Notes: generated by a model not told the origin, from the letters alone. A DNA stretch of 64,000 nucleotides from Rosellinia necatrix (GCA_021209875.1 JAGYVD010000009.1:930001-994000); one strand, 5' to 3'. Positions 9,541 to 22,931 are shown, numbered from the stretch's first letter. Translations and numbers: made by a program.

Positions 9541-10225
9541 ATCAGTCAGCACCAGCTAAATCGGCTTTGTTGTGTTAAACTTTTCTGCGACACCTCGTTT
9601 TTATGACGCCGCGCCCATCAACTTGCCAACACAATAAATAGGTAGGGTACTCAATTGATCGTGGGCATTTTTACTTGTCTTCAAGTACTATGGTGTAATG
9701 TAAAGCAGCAACTAGCATTATATAGGCGTTGATGTACACTGGCTGTCAGCTTATTGTAACAGCATGCATGGGGGTCGCTCGCCGGCATAACGCGATCATA
9801 TTGTGGGATTCAAGACGGGGAGCGTCGGGATTAGCGGAAGAAAGACCGATCTCGGACTTGTTTTTGCACTTTGTTCTAGCGCCGAACGACCTCCCAATAT
9901 TGGGACTGGGATAGTTATCACAGAGAAGAATTGGATTTTACTGGGTTTATTATTAGCTAAGCTAAGAAAGCAAAGTCCTTGCTGAGGCCTAGTTGTTTCC
10001 TTTCCTTTCCTTTCCTTTCCTTTTCTTTTTTTAGGGGTGTTTTGCGTGTTTTTCATTGTTCTTTGTCGTGCTAATAGCTTGTGACCTCCTCGTCCTTTGC
10101 CACTCTCCCTCCAATCAAACATTATCCCATGATCCCATGGTTCGGTGATCGTAATTCCCTGCAAGATACAATGCGTCCCTTGATGCCTTAAAAGAGCAGA
10201 GTCACAGTCTGAAACTCCTGGTTCC
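9541..10225. other. Intergenic, between LrgAB 5' end and 2EXR 3' end
   Basis: This region holds the upstream region of the minus-strand LrgAB-like gene and the 3' flank of the minus-strand 2EXR gene. No coding signal is seen. It contains a TTTCC pentamer repeated five times at about 9996-10020. Confidence 0.4.
9996..10020. repeat. (TTTCC)5 microsatellite
   Basis: Five consecutive TTTCC units are followed by an imperfect T-rich tail. The tract lies in the non-coding gap downstream of the 2EXR gene. Confidence 0.9.
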
Positions 10226-11355
10226 CTAACGCCAGTCCTGTTGTGGATATCGTAGTGGCGTGGGATCGAGGACAGTAGTCACCTCTCGTAAGTCAACCCG
10301 AAAAACGGCTCGGAAGTGTACGTTTCCCCATGAACCCGGCTCAACTTGGTTCACTGTGTGATAGCGCCTCCACTCTCTATCTAATTCATGTATGTGAAGC
10401 CAGAGGTCGTCCTCGACTAGATCATCTGTGAGGATACTCCTATCGACCTCCAGGTACGTTCCAATACGATCATGAAACTCGAGATAGTTGCCATTCTGTT
10501 GGGCATGCTCTATATGAATCTCCATTAGCTAACGAGGCATGATGTTATCATCATGATCGATAAACACCTACCTTGTGCACGCAAAAATACGTCAAGGCCA
10601 ACCCGGCATGTCGACCCCGGGCGGGGAGCAGGTTTCCGCCGTAGCCACAATGTCGATCCGGGAACACAATATCTGCGGGCTGCTCTTGCGTTGATGTTTC
10701 TCAGTAGAAGGGGATAGACAATATAGCAGGCTTGCAAATCCTTGAAAAAACGAAGAAACTCAACAATCCCGGCTTTGCAGACTGCGACGTGGGCGGCCGG
10801 CGGGGGGCAAGGGCAGAAGAAGGGGTAGTACTTTTGTTTCCCTAGGTAGCCGTAACGGATGAGATCAAAATCTAAACCAATTTTAGTGATGCCGGCAAAG
10901 GTCTCTCTGTTGGTATTGAGATCAAGCATGGCCAACGAGCCGTGTGTGGCGCCGTAGTTGAATCGAAAGGTAACAAGATCATGCTTGCCATCCACCACGG
11001 CTCTGAGATTATTCTCATCCACCTTGATAACATGATTGTTCGCCAAGTTCCGAAAAAGAAGCGTAGCATTATTCTCGAGTCTGTGCCAGTAGTCAAAGGA
11101 ATACTTGTCAATGTGGGACAGCACACGTCGCTCACGCCAGGCGGATGCATCTTCTTTCTGGTGTTTTTCCGGCTCAACAATAAGCTTGGAAGGATTTTTA
11201 GGGTCCACACGCAGCCGGAAATGGTGTGCGCCGGAGGCCCAGACGGAGAAGACGTAATCCCAGATCTTCAACTTTATCTCGGGAGGGAGTCGGGTGTAGG
11301 GGTGGAATGTAGTTGCCTCTTCTTCGGCAACGTAGGCCATGTTGAATTCTGCCAT
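10226..11355 (-). CDS. 2EXR-domain (F-box-like) protein
   Basis: I read complement(join(10226..10509, 10572..11355)), 355 residues. The intron has donor GTAGGT at 10571, a GCTAAT branch-like site and acceptor ATATAG ending at 10510; it is 62 nt, and phase is kept (..RAQ/EHAQQNG..). The N-terminal FHPYTRLPPEIKLKIWDYVF (residues 17-36) is the hallmark of the 2EXR domain: short F..LPPEIRL.IW motifs common in large ascomycete families of unknown role, related to F-box-like segments. The rest has charged and aromatic residues with no catalytic motif I recognise. A Cys-Pro-rich patch (FFCPCPPPAAH) lies in the middle. No signal peptide or membrane helix is evident, so it is probably cytosolic or nuclear. 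Function is unknown; protein-protein interaction is the usual guess for this family. The alternative donor GTATTT a little upstream would also keep frame with another acceptor, but it is a poorer site. Confidence 0.75.
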
Positions 11356-13332
11356 CCCTATATTATATTAGCCCCAATACATGGCTGCGAAATTTATATT
11401 CAACAAACCTAAAAGCCGAGACGCGACGCGATGAGAAAGATGAACACAATAGTATCCGGCACAGAACGAGGGGCGGGGATTTCAGAGTTCAGCGTGCAGT
11501 GAGAAATGAGTGGTCCGGTAGGTAAGCATTCAGTTGATAAATTCTCAACTAGAAGTAAAGTGTTGTACCACAAGTCCTTTAATGCGTAGAGTGCACAAGA
11601 GGGTTAGGAAAGGAGCGTGTCAACAGTTCGTCTAACGCGAGAAGATGGCTGAGAATCCCTGGGTCTGTCAGACACCAGTCTAAGAGAATCGCAAGATTGT
11701 GTTGCTACGCTTGCGGTCTATCTTCTTGTCAGGTTAGCCAAAACATGTCTGCATCGGTCGGCATTACCTCGAGGATCGCACAAAAATGTGAATACGTGAT
11801 CGGTGAACCAGATGGAAACTAGGGGGATCAGGAACCGGAGACAATTGTCTTGTTAATAAGAGGTTGAAAAGATAGCTGTGAAACTTAGATCAAGGATCTA
11901 GTTTATTGTGTTGGCTGGGAGGAGAGGATTGAAAAGAGGGACTGTGAAATGGTTGTGGGAAGAGAGTAACGGTTTGAAGAGCCGCTCCTGTAGGGGAGTG
12001 AAGGGGCTATGAAGGACACTACCCCAGAAAGCAAGGGTGAATATAATTAGATAGCTTGGGTACCTGCTACCGCAACTGCCTTACTGGTTGCAAATTCAAA
12101 CTAGGTACGGTAGGCACATATTAAGAGGTAGTGTACCTAGATATACCGTGGTGTCGAAGTTGCTATGCCAGAGGGAAGGTACGCAAAAATATGTACTAGG
12201 ACAGTTAGAGACCTCTAAGTTGTAGTCTGTCAAATCACATGTTATTGATCTATATAGACGCGCCCAACGTGACATACATTGGGTACGAGAGTACCTACAC
12301 TTACACAACTGCCGCACATACCCTGAACCTAGGGGTTTCAAGATAGGTAGGTATGTACGTTATGGAGGTACGATATAGTCGAGAAGGAATACCTCTATGT
12401 TGCTGTAAACGAAAGAGCCGCATTGCCAGAATGTACTTGAATTTCACAGGTACTTATCAAGTAACAATGTTTACTCCTAAAACTGCCTAGGTACTTCCTT
12501 GGGTAGCCCTTCGTAGTTGCTATTTGCAACTATACCACGAGGACTCGCACCTACCATAGGCGCAGTGAGAAAAGCAGAGTCTCTCTCTCTTGGGCAAGCT
12601 AGCAGGCCCTCTGCGGCTCTAAATTATACATCCGTCAGTGGGTTTCCAGGCAATGCACAATGAATAGGGAAGACCTAAACACATGGAAAGAAACCATGTT
12701 TCTTCTACCCCGAAAGGGTAACCGAAAATAACAAGCTTAAATGAGATTTCCACTGAGGCTCAAAGGTACTATCTCTGCTCCAAAAAGCCAGTTCCTTGAT
12801 CGGCATGACCTAGCCTAACTTCAAACATTTACATCGGCCTATATGATAGAGAGTTATAGATGGCGTATTCCGCTAGTCATGTTACTCCTGTGGCAGCATG
12901 TACATAAGTCAATGCAGCCTACAAATAATACAATGTGTATATACAAGTACACTGCTAAGATATGCCTGCATTATGTTAATCTGCCGTGAGGATTGACGTA
13001 AAGATGAATTCATATCACGTTAACTAGTCGCTGAAAAAGGCCCGGCCGGCCCTGTTATAACACAGGCTTTGTGGCGGTTAAACACCAATGTTATGTATCA
13101 AAATGCCGTCACCCCACACCCAACAAAGATTGACAGCATCCCGGTTGGAAAGAGATAACACTGCGGAACGAGACTAGGTTAAACAGATAGTGTGTAGCTG
13201 CTGACCGCACTAGGTACCTAGAGGCATGATGGAGCTCGGGCCAAAACCCATGATCACTTATTCCATTCGGCTCATATTTCTATATAGTCATACACATGGA
13301 TAGATAGACCCAAACATCCCCATCTATCAACA
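11356..13332. other. Intergenic region rich in TAGGTA/TACCTA words
   Basis: About 2 kb lie between the 2EXR 5' end and the CFT2 3' end. No coding signal or RNA gene is seen. From about 12060 to 12540 there is a dense set of TAGGTA, TACCTA, GGTACC and CTAGGTAC words like those near 6.0 kb and 16.8 kb. The first few hundred bases probably hold the promoter of the 2EXR gene. Confidence 0.45.
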
Positions 13333-16300
13333 TTATGCCCCAGCAACCACGGCCAGATTCTCGTATATGGTTCGCTTTACAGCATAAAAGGTACCTCCTA
13401 GATGTCCGCCTGGCCCGGCGCCAATAGGGAGGCCAATGCTCTCGACGTCGATACGACCCGTTGCTGTCTTCCTGACCACTACCGAGCCGTCAATCAGCAG
13501 AGTGCCCTCTCCCCTAAATTCCGCTGTGTGGCCAGATTGCTGCATCGCTTTTCGCAGATCGGCCAATCGCAGGTCGCCGACGTGAAGAGGTTGAGCTACA
13601 GAGCGAGTAGCCGATGCCATGTTCATAGGCAATACATCTAAGGTAGGCTCCACCGGTGCTTCGGGTGGTTCATTTGGCCGCGGCTCTTCCGTTTTGATGC
13701 GCTTGTTAGCTGAGTCTTCGTCGCTGCTTTGTGCAATTTGCCGATGGGTGACAAGAAGCCGGCCCGTTACAGTTGCGATACTTAATCCGCGGACGCTCTG
13801 CCACTTCAGCTGCTTCACGAGAGTCGGGGCGAGTTTGACAACCCAAGCATTTGTATCAACACTTGCGTCGACTGTAGCCCCCATATTGGGCGTATATATG
13901 TCAAATGAGCCCTCCACCATAAGCTTCTTGCAATCGGAAGCCAGTGTCATCGTGTCTTCACTGCTTCCTCCCACAAGAATGAGTTTTCGAGGCTGGATAA
14001 GGGGAATAAGCATGTGGAGACTGCGCTTGTCATGAATGCCAGCAAAATCGACGAAGTCAATCTGGAGCTTGACCGTAATCCTCTCTGTCGTAACCACCAA
14101 CTTCGATGGGCCATTCGGCATATCATCCGGATCATCGGGGATTGCGTCCAAGTCGTCATCAACGCCGCCATCTAGTCGGGTCAGTTGGAACTCATCGGTT
14201 ATATTTCGTATCAGTGTAGGTCGCTTGTTAGTATGAGGCCCATGGCCCTTATTCGTAGGGGCTGCATCGTCCCATTTGCGCTTCTTCCCCAAATTACCAT
14301 GGCTATCGCCCTTGCCAAGTTGGTCCACGGTGACCCCGTCACCATCTTCCCGTTCCTCTGCTCTAAGAAAATCCTCTGGTCGAATGGTTTCGCCGTATTC
14401 GTCGTCACGTCTCCGCCGCACCGGATGGGGAACCATTCTATCTCTCCCTTTCTGCTCTTTCACGCCGAAGTCATAAACCCCTTTCTTCTTCAGCAATATG
14501 TTTATACCCAAGTCCTCGTCGGTCAGTGCGGCCTTCTTCCGGCCCACCTGGCCCAGTGTTGTTGCCGCATTGAGAGCTCGGCCCTGTTGCTCATCTTCAG
14601 AATCTTCCGACTCGGATGACGACTCGGAAACATCATCCCCCACATCACCAGATGTCTCTAGCGTAGCTGCTCCGCCGCTTTGCAGGGTCGTTTGAAGCTG
14701 GCGTTGTTGAGCAAGCCACTGTTGATACCGGGTAAGATCGTTACCTTCCAAGACCTGCCTCTGGGAGTCTACAAAGTCAAGCTCTTGCGCAGTATCACCA
14801 TCCGCCACGCCCTCGAGTGCATCATCTTGGCGGCCTTTCCACCAAGTCCACAAAGTCCTCGCTAGGGATGGCCGCGACGATGAAGCTGAAGGTGGATGTT
14901 CGGTTAAAATGACTAGGTTGGTGGGGTCTTGGGCAAGCTGTTTCAATACAGACTTTGAGAACCCCCATTCGAGGCTTGCATCACTGGAGATAATTACCTT
15001 GCCAGTCTGGGTGTCGCCGTTACCGTCCCGTGAAAGGACCTTGTCGATCTGCCCTCTCCGATCCAGTAACCGGAGATACCTAAAGTCAAAAGGCCCTGCA
15101 TCTTTGCCTTGCTTTGCTCCATCCGGCCCGCCGTTGGGTCTTTTGGAGCCGTCGGCCACGGCCTCAAACTCGCGCACGATGCTGTCGTCCATCCACTCCA
15201 GCATACTTCGGGCGTAACGCATCACACTATGAACATTACGCCCTGCCAAGTACAGTTTGGCGCTGTATAGCTTGCCATCGCTGGTTGCTGAATCCGTCCT
15301 CCATGCGTGCTCGAGTAGGTAGGCCAGCTCTAGCACGCGAGCACTGGAGTCCGTGGGTATAAGGACCGTCCCACCCTTGGCAACGCATGCTCTGACTTTG
15401 TCGAGAAGTTGCTCATCCCGCTTGCTCCGACCGCCAGAAAGAGACGGTTTTTCGCCGCCGCGGCTACTACAAACCAGAGCAGTGGGTTTTCTCAACTGCT
15501 CAATGACTTCGGCACCACCACCGCCACCGCCACCGCCACTGCCGCCCAGCCATGCAGCCCCAGAATAAACATTCTCACGCCCTTGGTTCCAATCCACAGC
15601 ATATACGATGGATTCAAGGCCATGCTGTATATGCCAGATAGTACCGCCTAGAGTATGGCCTGAGTTGTAGGCGGTGATCGTCAGACCATTCAGAGGCGGG
15701 GAGAAGGGCGAGCCTAAGGGTTGGTGTGGTTGCGAGTATTTTAGAGGATGGATGAGCGAGAAGTAAGTGGTAATCTCGTCAAGAGTGGGAGCTTGGAGAA
15801 GGAAGTTGGAGGAAGCGTCGTGGTCCGAGTAGGACACGCCATCGAGTGCATCGGAAGGGATGGTGGTAGCGGCGGCGGGTGTCGAAGCGTATAGATCCTG
15901 AAGAAGGGTCCGGCCTAGTCCGATGATAGGGCTCGTCGCATAGACGGGGATGCGAGCGAAGAGGGGGAAATGCTTGCAACAGTGGGCGAAGGCAGCAATG
16001 TGTTCGGCTGTCGCATGGGTGAGAAGGATTAGGGATAAGGTCGGCACTTGTCTACACGCGCGCACGCAGCAGCGGTCAGCTCAGGTCTTGGCTGCACTCG
16101 TCGTCTTTGTCATAGTCGCCGTCGCGGCCGAGTGGAGAGGGAGAGAAAGGGACGAGAGGGACGGGAGGGACACGAGGGACAAGCGAGACATGAGGGACAA
16201 GAGCGACGAGTGGTAGACGACGACGTACTTTTCCAGCTCTTTGAGCTTGGCCGTGTCAAATGATTCATCCCAGCCCACGCCGACAAGTATCTTGATGCCG

Positions 16301-16374
16301 CCGTCGAGCTCGAGGATAGATTGCGATGCCGGCGATTCGGACAGGGCCCCTAGCAATGGGCTGAATGTGAACAT
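13333..16374 (-). CDS. CFT2: Cleavage and polyadenylation specificity factor subunit 2 (CPSF100/Cft2)
   Basis: I read complement(join(13333..16051, 16229..16374)), 954 residues. Exon 1 gives MFTFSPLLGALSE...WDESFDTAKLKELEK and exon 2 resumes with QVPTLSLILLTHATAEH. The donor GTACGT at 16228 and acceptor TGTAG ending at 16052 keep frame; a Met inside the intron at 16065 is not the start. Cft2/CPSF100 is a core subunit of the nuclear pre-mRNA 3'-end cleavage complex, partner of the endonuclease Ysh1/CPSF73. It has a metallo-beta-lactamase fold (about 1-260) with a degenerate metal site: the active HxHxDH is replaced here by HATAEH (61-66). GHTLGGTIWHI and AVDWNQGREN are retained. A beta-CASP region follows, with long acidic and low-complexity inserts (SSSESEDSEDEQQ). 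The C-terminal domain starts after a CNxTR-like region around KLQIDFVDFAG. Length agrees with fungal Cft2. It is divergent from SEC24. Confidence 0.92.
16052..16228 (-). other. CFT2 intron carrying a 9-nt pyrimidine-rich tandem repeat
   Basis: This is the only intron of CFT2. At 177 nt it is clearly longer than most other introns in the window. On the coding strand, about 16211-16141 reads as variants of TGTCCCTCN repeated at roughly 9-nt steps, so the 5' half of the intron is a polypyrimidine array. The borders are GTACGT and GTGTAG. Confidence 0.7.
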
Positions 16375-17565
16375 GGCTGCATCATATGATGTGAGACCGT
16401 CGCCCGTGTCGCGCGCGCTTCGCTAAGTAGGTACTTGTAGGCCCATCTACAGTCTGCCTAGGTATAGTTAGTGCTCTTGATTTCGCAGTCGTCTATGTCA
16501 GTCGTCTATGCATTGAATACGGGTTTGTATCGCGAGACTCGGCCGATGGGTGTCACGGATGCGAGGGAAGATTGGTAGAAATTATCGTGCCTAGGCTGTC
16601 CGTCGGCTGTTTGGTGTTGGGGAATGAAAGGCCTTTTGCGATGATGTCGCGCGCCAAATAATTCCTGGCGCATATGCCAAGAGAAAGAGGTGCGTCTCTA
16701 GCAAGCACGCCCTACAGGCCAATCGGGAGGGGAGGGCTAGAACGCGCCTACCTGCTTAGGTACCGTTCTATATGCTTAACCTCAGTTGTGTACGGTATAT
16801 ACATTAAGTAAGTACTTATGTATGCAGAATAGTGGCTTAGGTAAGTAAGTAACTAACTCTAGGTAGTTACCTAGGTAAACTGACCGTTAACAGCACCTAT
16901 CTAAATGCAAGTACAGAGAGAGCCCGCTCAACCCAGACATAGATGCACTGTAGACTGTAGCGTAGTGACAACGAGCGCCGAGGTACCCCTTACTTCTCCG
17001 TCCACCGTCGTTCATGCGGGCAGTGCTGTATCCGCTACCTTGTTCCATTCCGGCAGATGTCCGGAAGTGCATTGCAGCATGTCGCCTCAATCGCTACCTT
17101 TGCAGTAGTGTAGGCACCTAGTTATCAGCCAGTTCGGGAATAGCATCGCCCAGATGCCAATTCGTAACTGTGGCCTCAACAGACATACGATCCGCCAGGC
17201 CGGTCGCATTCTCGCCTCGACCGCCCTTCCCGTCCGCAATTGGCGCCCAACATCCCACGGCTGACACAGGCCATCGAATAGCCACATCTGCAAGTCCATG
17301 ATAAGTAGTAGCGGGCGGCCATGACACCCTTCGCATCGGTGTGAATCGTCGTCCAGTGCTCACAGCCGTGGACCGTGCCCCTCGATCCCCTCTCGATCCC
17401 TGCCCCTCTGGCTGGTCCGGATCCCGAACCACGGGGTAATGCGTAGAGTTGTCGTCCTAGAAGGAACCAATCCAAATACTCGCCCCTCTCGCTCCTGCTC
17501 CTCCTCCCGTGAGCCTGTGTCCTGGGCTAGACCCCGAACCCCCCTCCCTCTCCCCGCGGCCGGCC
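16375..17565. promoter_or_regulatory. Divergent CFT2/SEC24 promoter region
   Basis: About 1.2 kb separates the two divergent start codons. No coding signal is seen. From about 16420 to 16885 there are many TAGGTA, TACCTA, GTAAGTA and CCTAGGTA words. The SEC24-proximal 150 bases are pyrimidine-rich, as expected for a leader. Confidence 0.5.
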
Positions 17566-20500
17566 ATGAGCGAACACTCGGCATACCACGCCCTCGGGCA
17601 AGGCGAACAGCTCAACCCGAACGATCCTAACCGAACCACGCAGCCAGCACCTCCCCAGTTCCAGCCGCCCGTCGCCCAGCAGCCGTACCAGCAGCAATAC
17701 CAACAGCAGCCATACCAGCAGTACGGGTCGCCCGCGCCCCCGGCCCAGGGCCAGCAGTACTATGGCAATCCGCCGCCACCCGCTGGCAGCGCCTCTCCAG
17801 CCGGAGCCGTGCCTGGATTTGCACCTCCGACTGCTGACGGCCCGGGGTTGGCCGCTCAGATGGCCGGCATGTCGTTGGACGGGCAGCAGACGGTGAGGAG
17901 GAAGAAGAAGGATCGCCATGCCTTCCATACCGTCGAGGCCCCCCTCGGCTCTTCACAGCCATACAATGGCATCCCGCCGGCGGGAACCCCCGCAACAGCC
18001 TTTCTAAATGCCGATCCTTCGACAACGCCGGGTGGGCAGTTCGTTGGCCAGCCTACTTCTCCGAACCAGTTCTCGATCCCGCCAGGCGCATATGGCCCTT
18101 CGTCTCCAAACCAGTTCCCGGCCCCCGTTAATGCACCATTCAATCCCGCTGCGCCCGCTACATCAGCTGAGTTCGCCGCTAGGACTGGTCAGCCCCAAGC
18201 TCCGGCCTTCGTGTCGGCGGCGGGTGGTGGCACCAGTATCTCAGCGGATGAGACGCCCAGCGTGCCTGTTTCCAGAGATATCCCACAACAATACTACCTG
18301 AACAATGTCTATCCCACCTTCGAGCGCCATGTGCCACCTCCGGCCGCCATCTCTTTCGTGGCGTACGACCAAGGGAATTCATCGCCGAAGTTTACCAGAT
18401 TGACGATGAACAATATACCCGCCAGCGCCGAGAGTCTCAGTAGCACCGGCCTCCCTCTCGGCCTCGTTCTACAACCCCTGGCTTCTCTTCAGCCCGGTGA
18501 ATTAGAGATACCCGTTCTCGACTTCGGGGACCAAGGCCCGCCAAGATGCCGTCGGTGTCGGGCCTACATCAACCCTTTCATGATGTTCCGTTCCGGGGGC
18601 AGCAAGTTCGTCTGCAACCTATGCACCTATCCGAATGATACCCCGCCAGAATATTTCTATGCTACGACCCCGCAGGGAGTCAGAGGGGACCGGGACCAGA
18701 GGCCGGAGCTGACCAGAGGTACTGTGGAGTTTACGGTGCCTAAGGAGTACTGGACCAGAGAGCCAACTGGCCTGAACTGGCTTTTCGTCATCGACGTTAC
18801 TCAAGAAGCCTTCAACAAGGGCTTCCTAGAAGCTTTTTGCGAGGGAATCCTCTCTGCCCTTTACACACCCGAAGGGGGCGAAGACGCAGAAGACAACGGA
18901 GAGCCCAAGCGGCAGATACCACCCGGAGCCAAGGTTGGGTTCGTGACATATGACAAAGATGTTCACTTTTACAATTGCAACGTAAGCTCTCGGTGTTCTC
19001 AGAAGCCACCCGGTCGATCGAAATGCGCATACTAATATTTCCCAGCCCGCCCTTGAACAAGCCCAAATGATGATCATGCCCGATATCGAGGACCCCTTTG
19101 TTCCTCTCAGTGACGGTCTATTTGTCGATCCATATGAATCAAAAGCTATTATTACCTCCCTTTTGACTAGGTTACCGACCTTATTTGCGGATATTAAAAA
19201 CCCCGAGCCCGCCTTATTGCCGGCATTAGGCGCTTGTCTAGCTGCCTTGGAAAAGACGGGAGGAAAGATGGTGTGTTCCTTATCCGCTCTTCCAACATGG
19301 GGACCAGGCCGCCTCTTTATGAGAGATGACGGAAAATACCCCGGAGGCGAGATCGACAAGAAGTTATTTACAACTGAGCACCCAGGTTGGAAAAAGACGA
19401 CAGAGAAAATGGCTGCCGCTGGCGTTGGTATTGATTTCTTCCTGGCCGCTCCCTCTGGTGGTTACTTAGATGTTGCGACAATTGGTGAGTCACAGGTAGT
19501 CCAATATGTTAATAATGGCTGGGCCAGCTAACGTTATGAAGGTTACGTATCTTCTACAACAGGTGGCGAAACTTTCTATTATCCCAACTTTGTGGCCGGT
19601 CGGGATAATGCCAAGCTCTCACAGGAAATCAAGCACACCGTTACCCGAGAAACCGGTTATCAGGCACTAATGAAAGTCCGATGCTCAAACGGGCTTCAAA
19701 TATCTTCATATCATGGAAATTTCGTTCAGCATACCTTCGGCGCTGACTTAGAAATCGGCGTAATTGACGCAGACAAGGCCATAGGTGTCATGTTTGGATA
19801 CGACGGGAAACTCGATCCAAAACTCGATGCACACTTCCAATCCGCTCTCTTATACACCACCGCTTCAGGCCAACGCCGAGTCCGTTGCTGCAACGTGATT
19901 GCCAGTGTTAGCGACAATCCAAGAGAATGCATGAAGTTTATCGACCAAGACTCCGTGTATACCATCATCGCAAAGGAGGCGGCTTCAAAACTGTCTTCAA
20001 GTTCGAGCACTCTAAAAGACATACGGCAAGTCGTAACTGAGAAAACAATCGATATTCTAGCAGGTTATCGTAAGAACTTTTCTTCGCAACCCCATCCGCC
20101 AGGACAGCTTGTCATGCCGGAGAAGCTTAAAGAGCTCTCGATGTACATGCTAGGCCTCATCAAGAGCCGAGCATTCAAAGGAGGCAACGAAACGTCGGAT
20201 CGGAGAGTGCACGAATTACGCATGATCAGATCGATGGGCCCTACAGAACTCAGCTTATATCTATATCCCCGCATGATTCCGATACATAACCTGAACCCCG
20301 ATGATGGCTTCACCGATGAAAAGACAGGCCATCTAAAATTGCCACCATCCATCCGAACATCTTTCAGCCGAGTTGAGCCGGGGGGCGTCTACCTAGTTGA
20401 CAATGGGCAGCAATGTCTATTGTGGTTACATGCGCAAACCTCGCCAAATCTACTCGCAGACCTTTTTGGCGAGGGCAAGGACAGTCTCAGCTCGCTCGAC

Positions 20501-20890
20501 CCCTATTGTGCTACCCTACCGGTCCTACAAACACACCTGAATGCCCAGGTCCGGAATATTATGGAGTTCCTCAAGTCACTCCGTGGCTCAAAGGCATTGA
20601 CAATCCAGTTGGCACGACAAGGTATTGACGGTGCTGAATACGAGTTTGCCAGAATGTTGATAGAAGACCGGAATAACGAAGCCCAAAGCTATGTAGACTG
20701 GCTTGTTCACATCCACAAGGGTGTGCAACTTGAAGTGAGTTAACCATTCAGATTCTCATGTCGTGTGTGACGCACGGAGGCCAACTGACGCTTGCTTAAT
20801 TATTAGCTCGCTGGCCAGAGGCGTAAAGAAGGCGACGAGGGAAGCTCCATAGCGTCAAGCTTCTCTGGCCTACGCCCAAGTTATTGGTAA
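17566..20890 (+). CDS. SEC24: COPII coat cargo-adaptor subunit Sec24
   Basis: I read join(17566..18981, 19046..19484, 19542..20734, 20807..20890), 1043 residues. Introns are 64, 57 and 72 nt, with GTAAGC/GTGAGT donors and a TACTAAT branch site in the first. Sec24 pairs with Sec23 in the inner COPII coat and selects cargo at ER exit sites. After MSEHSAYHALGQGE there is a disordered N-terminus rich in Gln, Pro and Tyr. The zinc finger CRRC...CNLC starts near residue 328 and is followed by the trunk domain (LNWLFVIDVTQEAFNKGFLEAF, KVGFVTYD). The beta-sandwich region includes TGGETFYYPNF, and the helical and gelsolin-like parts contain GGVYLVDNGQQCLLWLH. The last exon gives only 27 residues, ending LRPSYW. 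I chose 17566 because MSxxxxYHALGQGE is the family's usual start; an in-frame upstream ATG at 17509 gives no conserved sequence. Confidence 0.95.
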
Positions 20891-22914
20891 ACTTGCATGA
20901 TGAGATAGGGTTTATGACCTATGGAGAATCGGCATCAGGAGGCGCATTAGAATCTAGGTTGAGAGTGGGCGTGGTGAATGTCAGGGACACCCCCATCCAA
21001 ACGAACAAAATCATCCTATCGGTTTCAGATATATGTCGCTCCCATACAAGAAACCGCTAGACGAAGTAAAAAGAAGAAAAGCCTCAAACTAATCCATATT
21101 CCCCAGTCTCTAACATTATGGCTATAGGCTCCGTCGTAAGAATACTAACAACACGCGTAGTCGTTTCAGCCTCCTTGCAAATGCACTACACCACTCCTTA
21201 TCACGCAATCAAGCATGCCTACAAGCTTGTACCGCGTCCCATTTAACACGTTCCTGCCTTAGTCTCTTTTTGATTCGATGGGGCATGAACAGGTATACCC
21301 GCGCAATATCGTGCATCAATCCACGTCCGATCCGATGAGAGGGCAGGTGGTTTCCTTGCCAGCCCTCACCAACATAGCCAAGTCATGATTATTAAATTAA
21401 CGATTGAGCGATGACCGCGTTGCGCAGTTCGAGTCCCGAAATCCCACTCTGTGACTAAGAAGAGGCTCAAACGGTCCACAATATGCGTATCTGCAACATG
21501 CAACAGGTGGATGAGTTTTGTGCTTCGTCAATTCCGCATCTCACCGGTATGTTCAATTGTATTAACTCAGAGCAGTATTTCTTACCTATATGATATGGGA
21601 AAAAAAACTAAGAAACGATTCTTAAACATTATCGGACAACAATCTGAAATAATTACTTGGGGGACATACATCCTCAGCCTTCAAAACATGTGGTAAGACT
21701 GTCTGTCTCCCATATCAACTAACATCACATGGTTATCCGCCCATATTATTGGTATTAACCGGATTTACAATCCACACGCCGATACCGAGAGTTATTACTA
21801 GAGCCAGTAAACCTCTAAGGTAAATAAGCGCGACCACAACACAGTTTCGTTTCTCCTTAGAAGTAACATAAACCCATCCCCTTCCGATTACTTGCTATAT
21901 TGAGCGTTCGCTTCATGCTTAGCCGCTCCTGTGGCAGTTATGCTGTACTCCCATGACGATTAACCTCCGAGAACGCTGACCGTGTCAGCTCGCTCACCTT
22001 GGAAGTCGTATAGGGAAGCCTTAGCGGTGACATGCATACCGTCGTACGACGGTGATCCACGAACTCCCCATGACTGTCTTCGCCACAGTTGGGACGCAGA
22101 GAGGGGGGTAACGCGCTCGAGCCCGAATAGGAAACCAGAGCCTAGATACGTTAAGACGCACGCAGCCCGCGCAACGACTGATTGCGTCGTCTCTGTCTTA
22201 GCCGACCAAACTCGCTAAGACATACATGTAAGACCCCCATCAAAGGGCCGCCGCCTGCGGCCATGTCGAAGGCCGTGTGCGCGTGACACTCCCTCAACCC
22301 TCACCCCCCTTCTTTCCCCTCCATCGTCCGGGAAGCTAAACATCTATGTACTCCCATGGTTTGTGGGATGGTCTTCTCCGTGCTATGGGAAAACGCCCAG
22401 GCGGGGCCACTTCCTACCAGCCCGGTTTGAGGCGTCGCGAGCAGTGCCGTCGCTACCCCCCACCTTCTCAACGTTGTACAAGCGCTGATATCACTTCCAT
22501 TTGAACCAGATAGCCGACAACTTGGGACATCAGATCTTCAGAGCATTAGCGAGATCCCCGTCACGTCGGTCTCGGCGTCGCGCGTTCACGGGGCGTTGGA
22601 AGGGGGGGGAGGGGGGGAGGATACGCGGCTCAACTTATAAGAGAACAATAAGACCATTTGCCTGCTTGCTTACCTACCGGGGAATCGCGTCCCCTGTGTC
22701 GGGAATAAGGCCGGGTAGCTATTTATGGGGATACAGGCGCGGACCTTGCATGTTGGCAGCCATAACACTGCCGGCATTTGCTAGGCGCAAGCTAGTCTAT
22801 GTAGGCGGAAACGCTCGGTACCTCACCGTAGGGAGCATGCATCCCCATTATACAAGAGAGGTATAGTGTTCGCATCGCGCCGGCGGGTACCAGGAAGGCG
22901 AAGCAGCTACATTT

Positions 22915-22931
22915 AGAGAGAGAGAGAGAGA
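22915..22931. repeat. (GA)n microsatellite
   Basis: This is a short GA dinucleotide run in the non-coding gap between SEC24 and the PARG-domain gene. Confidence 0.85.

Noticed and set aside
16052..16065. CFT2 starting at a Met at 16065
   Set aside because: This Met lies in the intron. The conserved MFTFSPLLGA start is at 16374 and splicing joins it exactly to QVPTLSLILL.
21380..21450. GTTCGAGTCCC suggesting a tRNA T-loop
   Set aside because: No matching stem, D-arm or acceptor stem could be placed around it.
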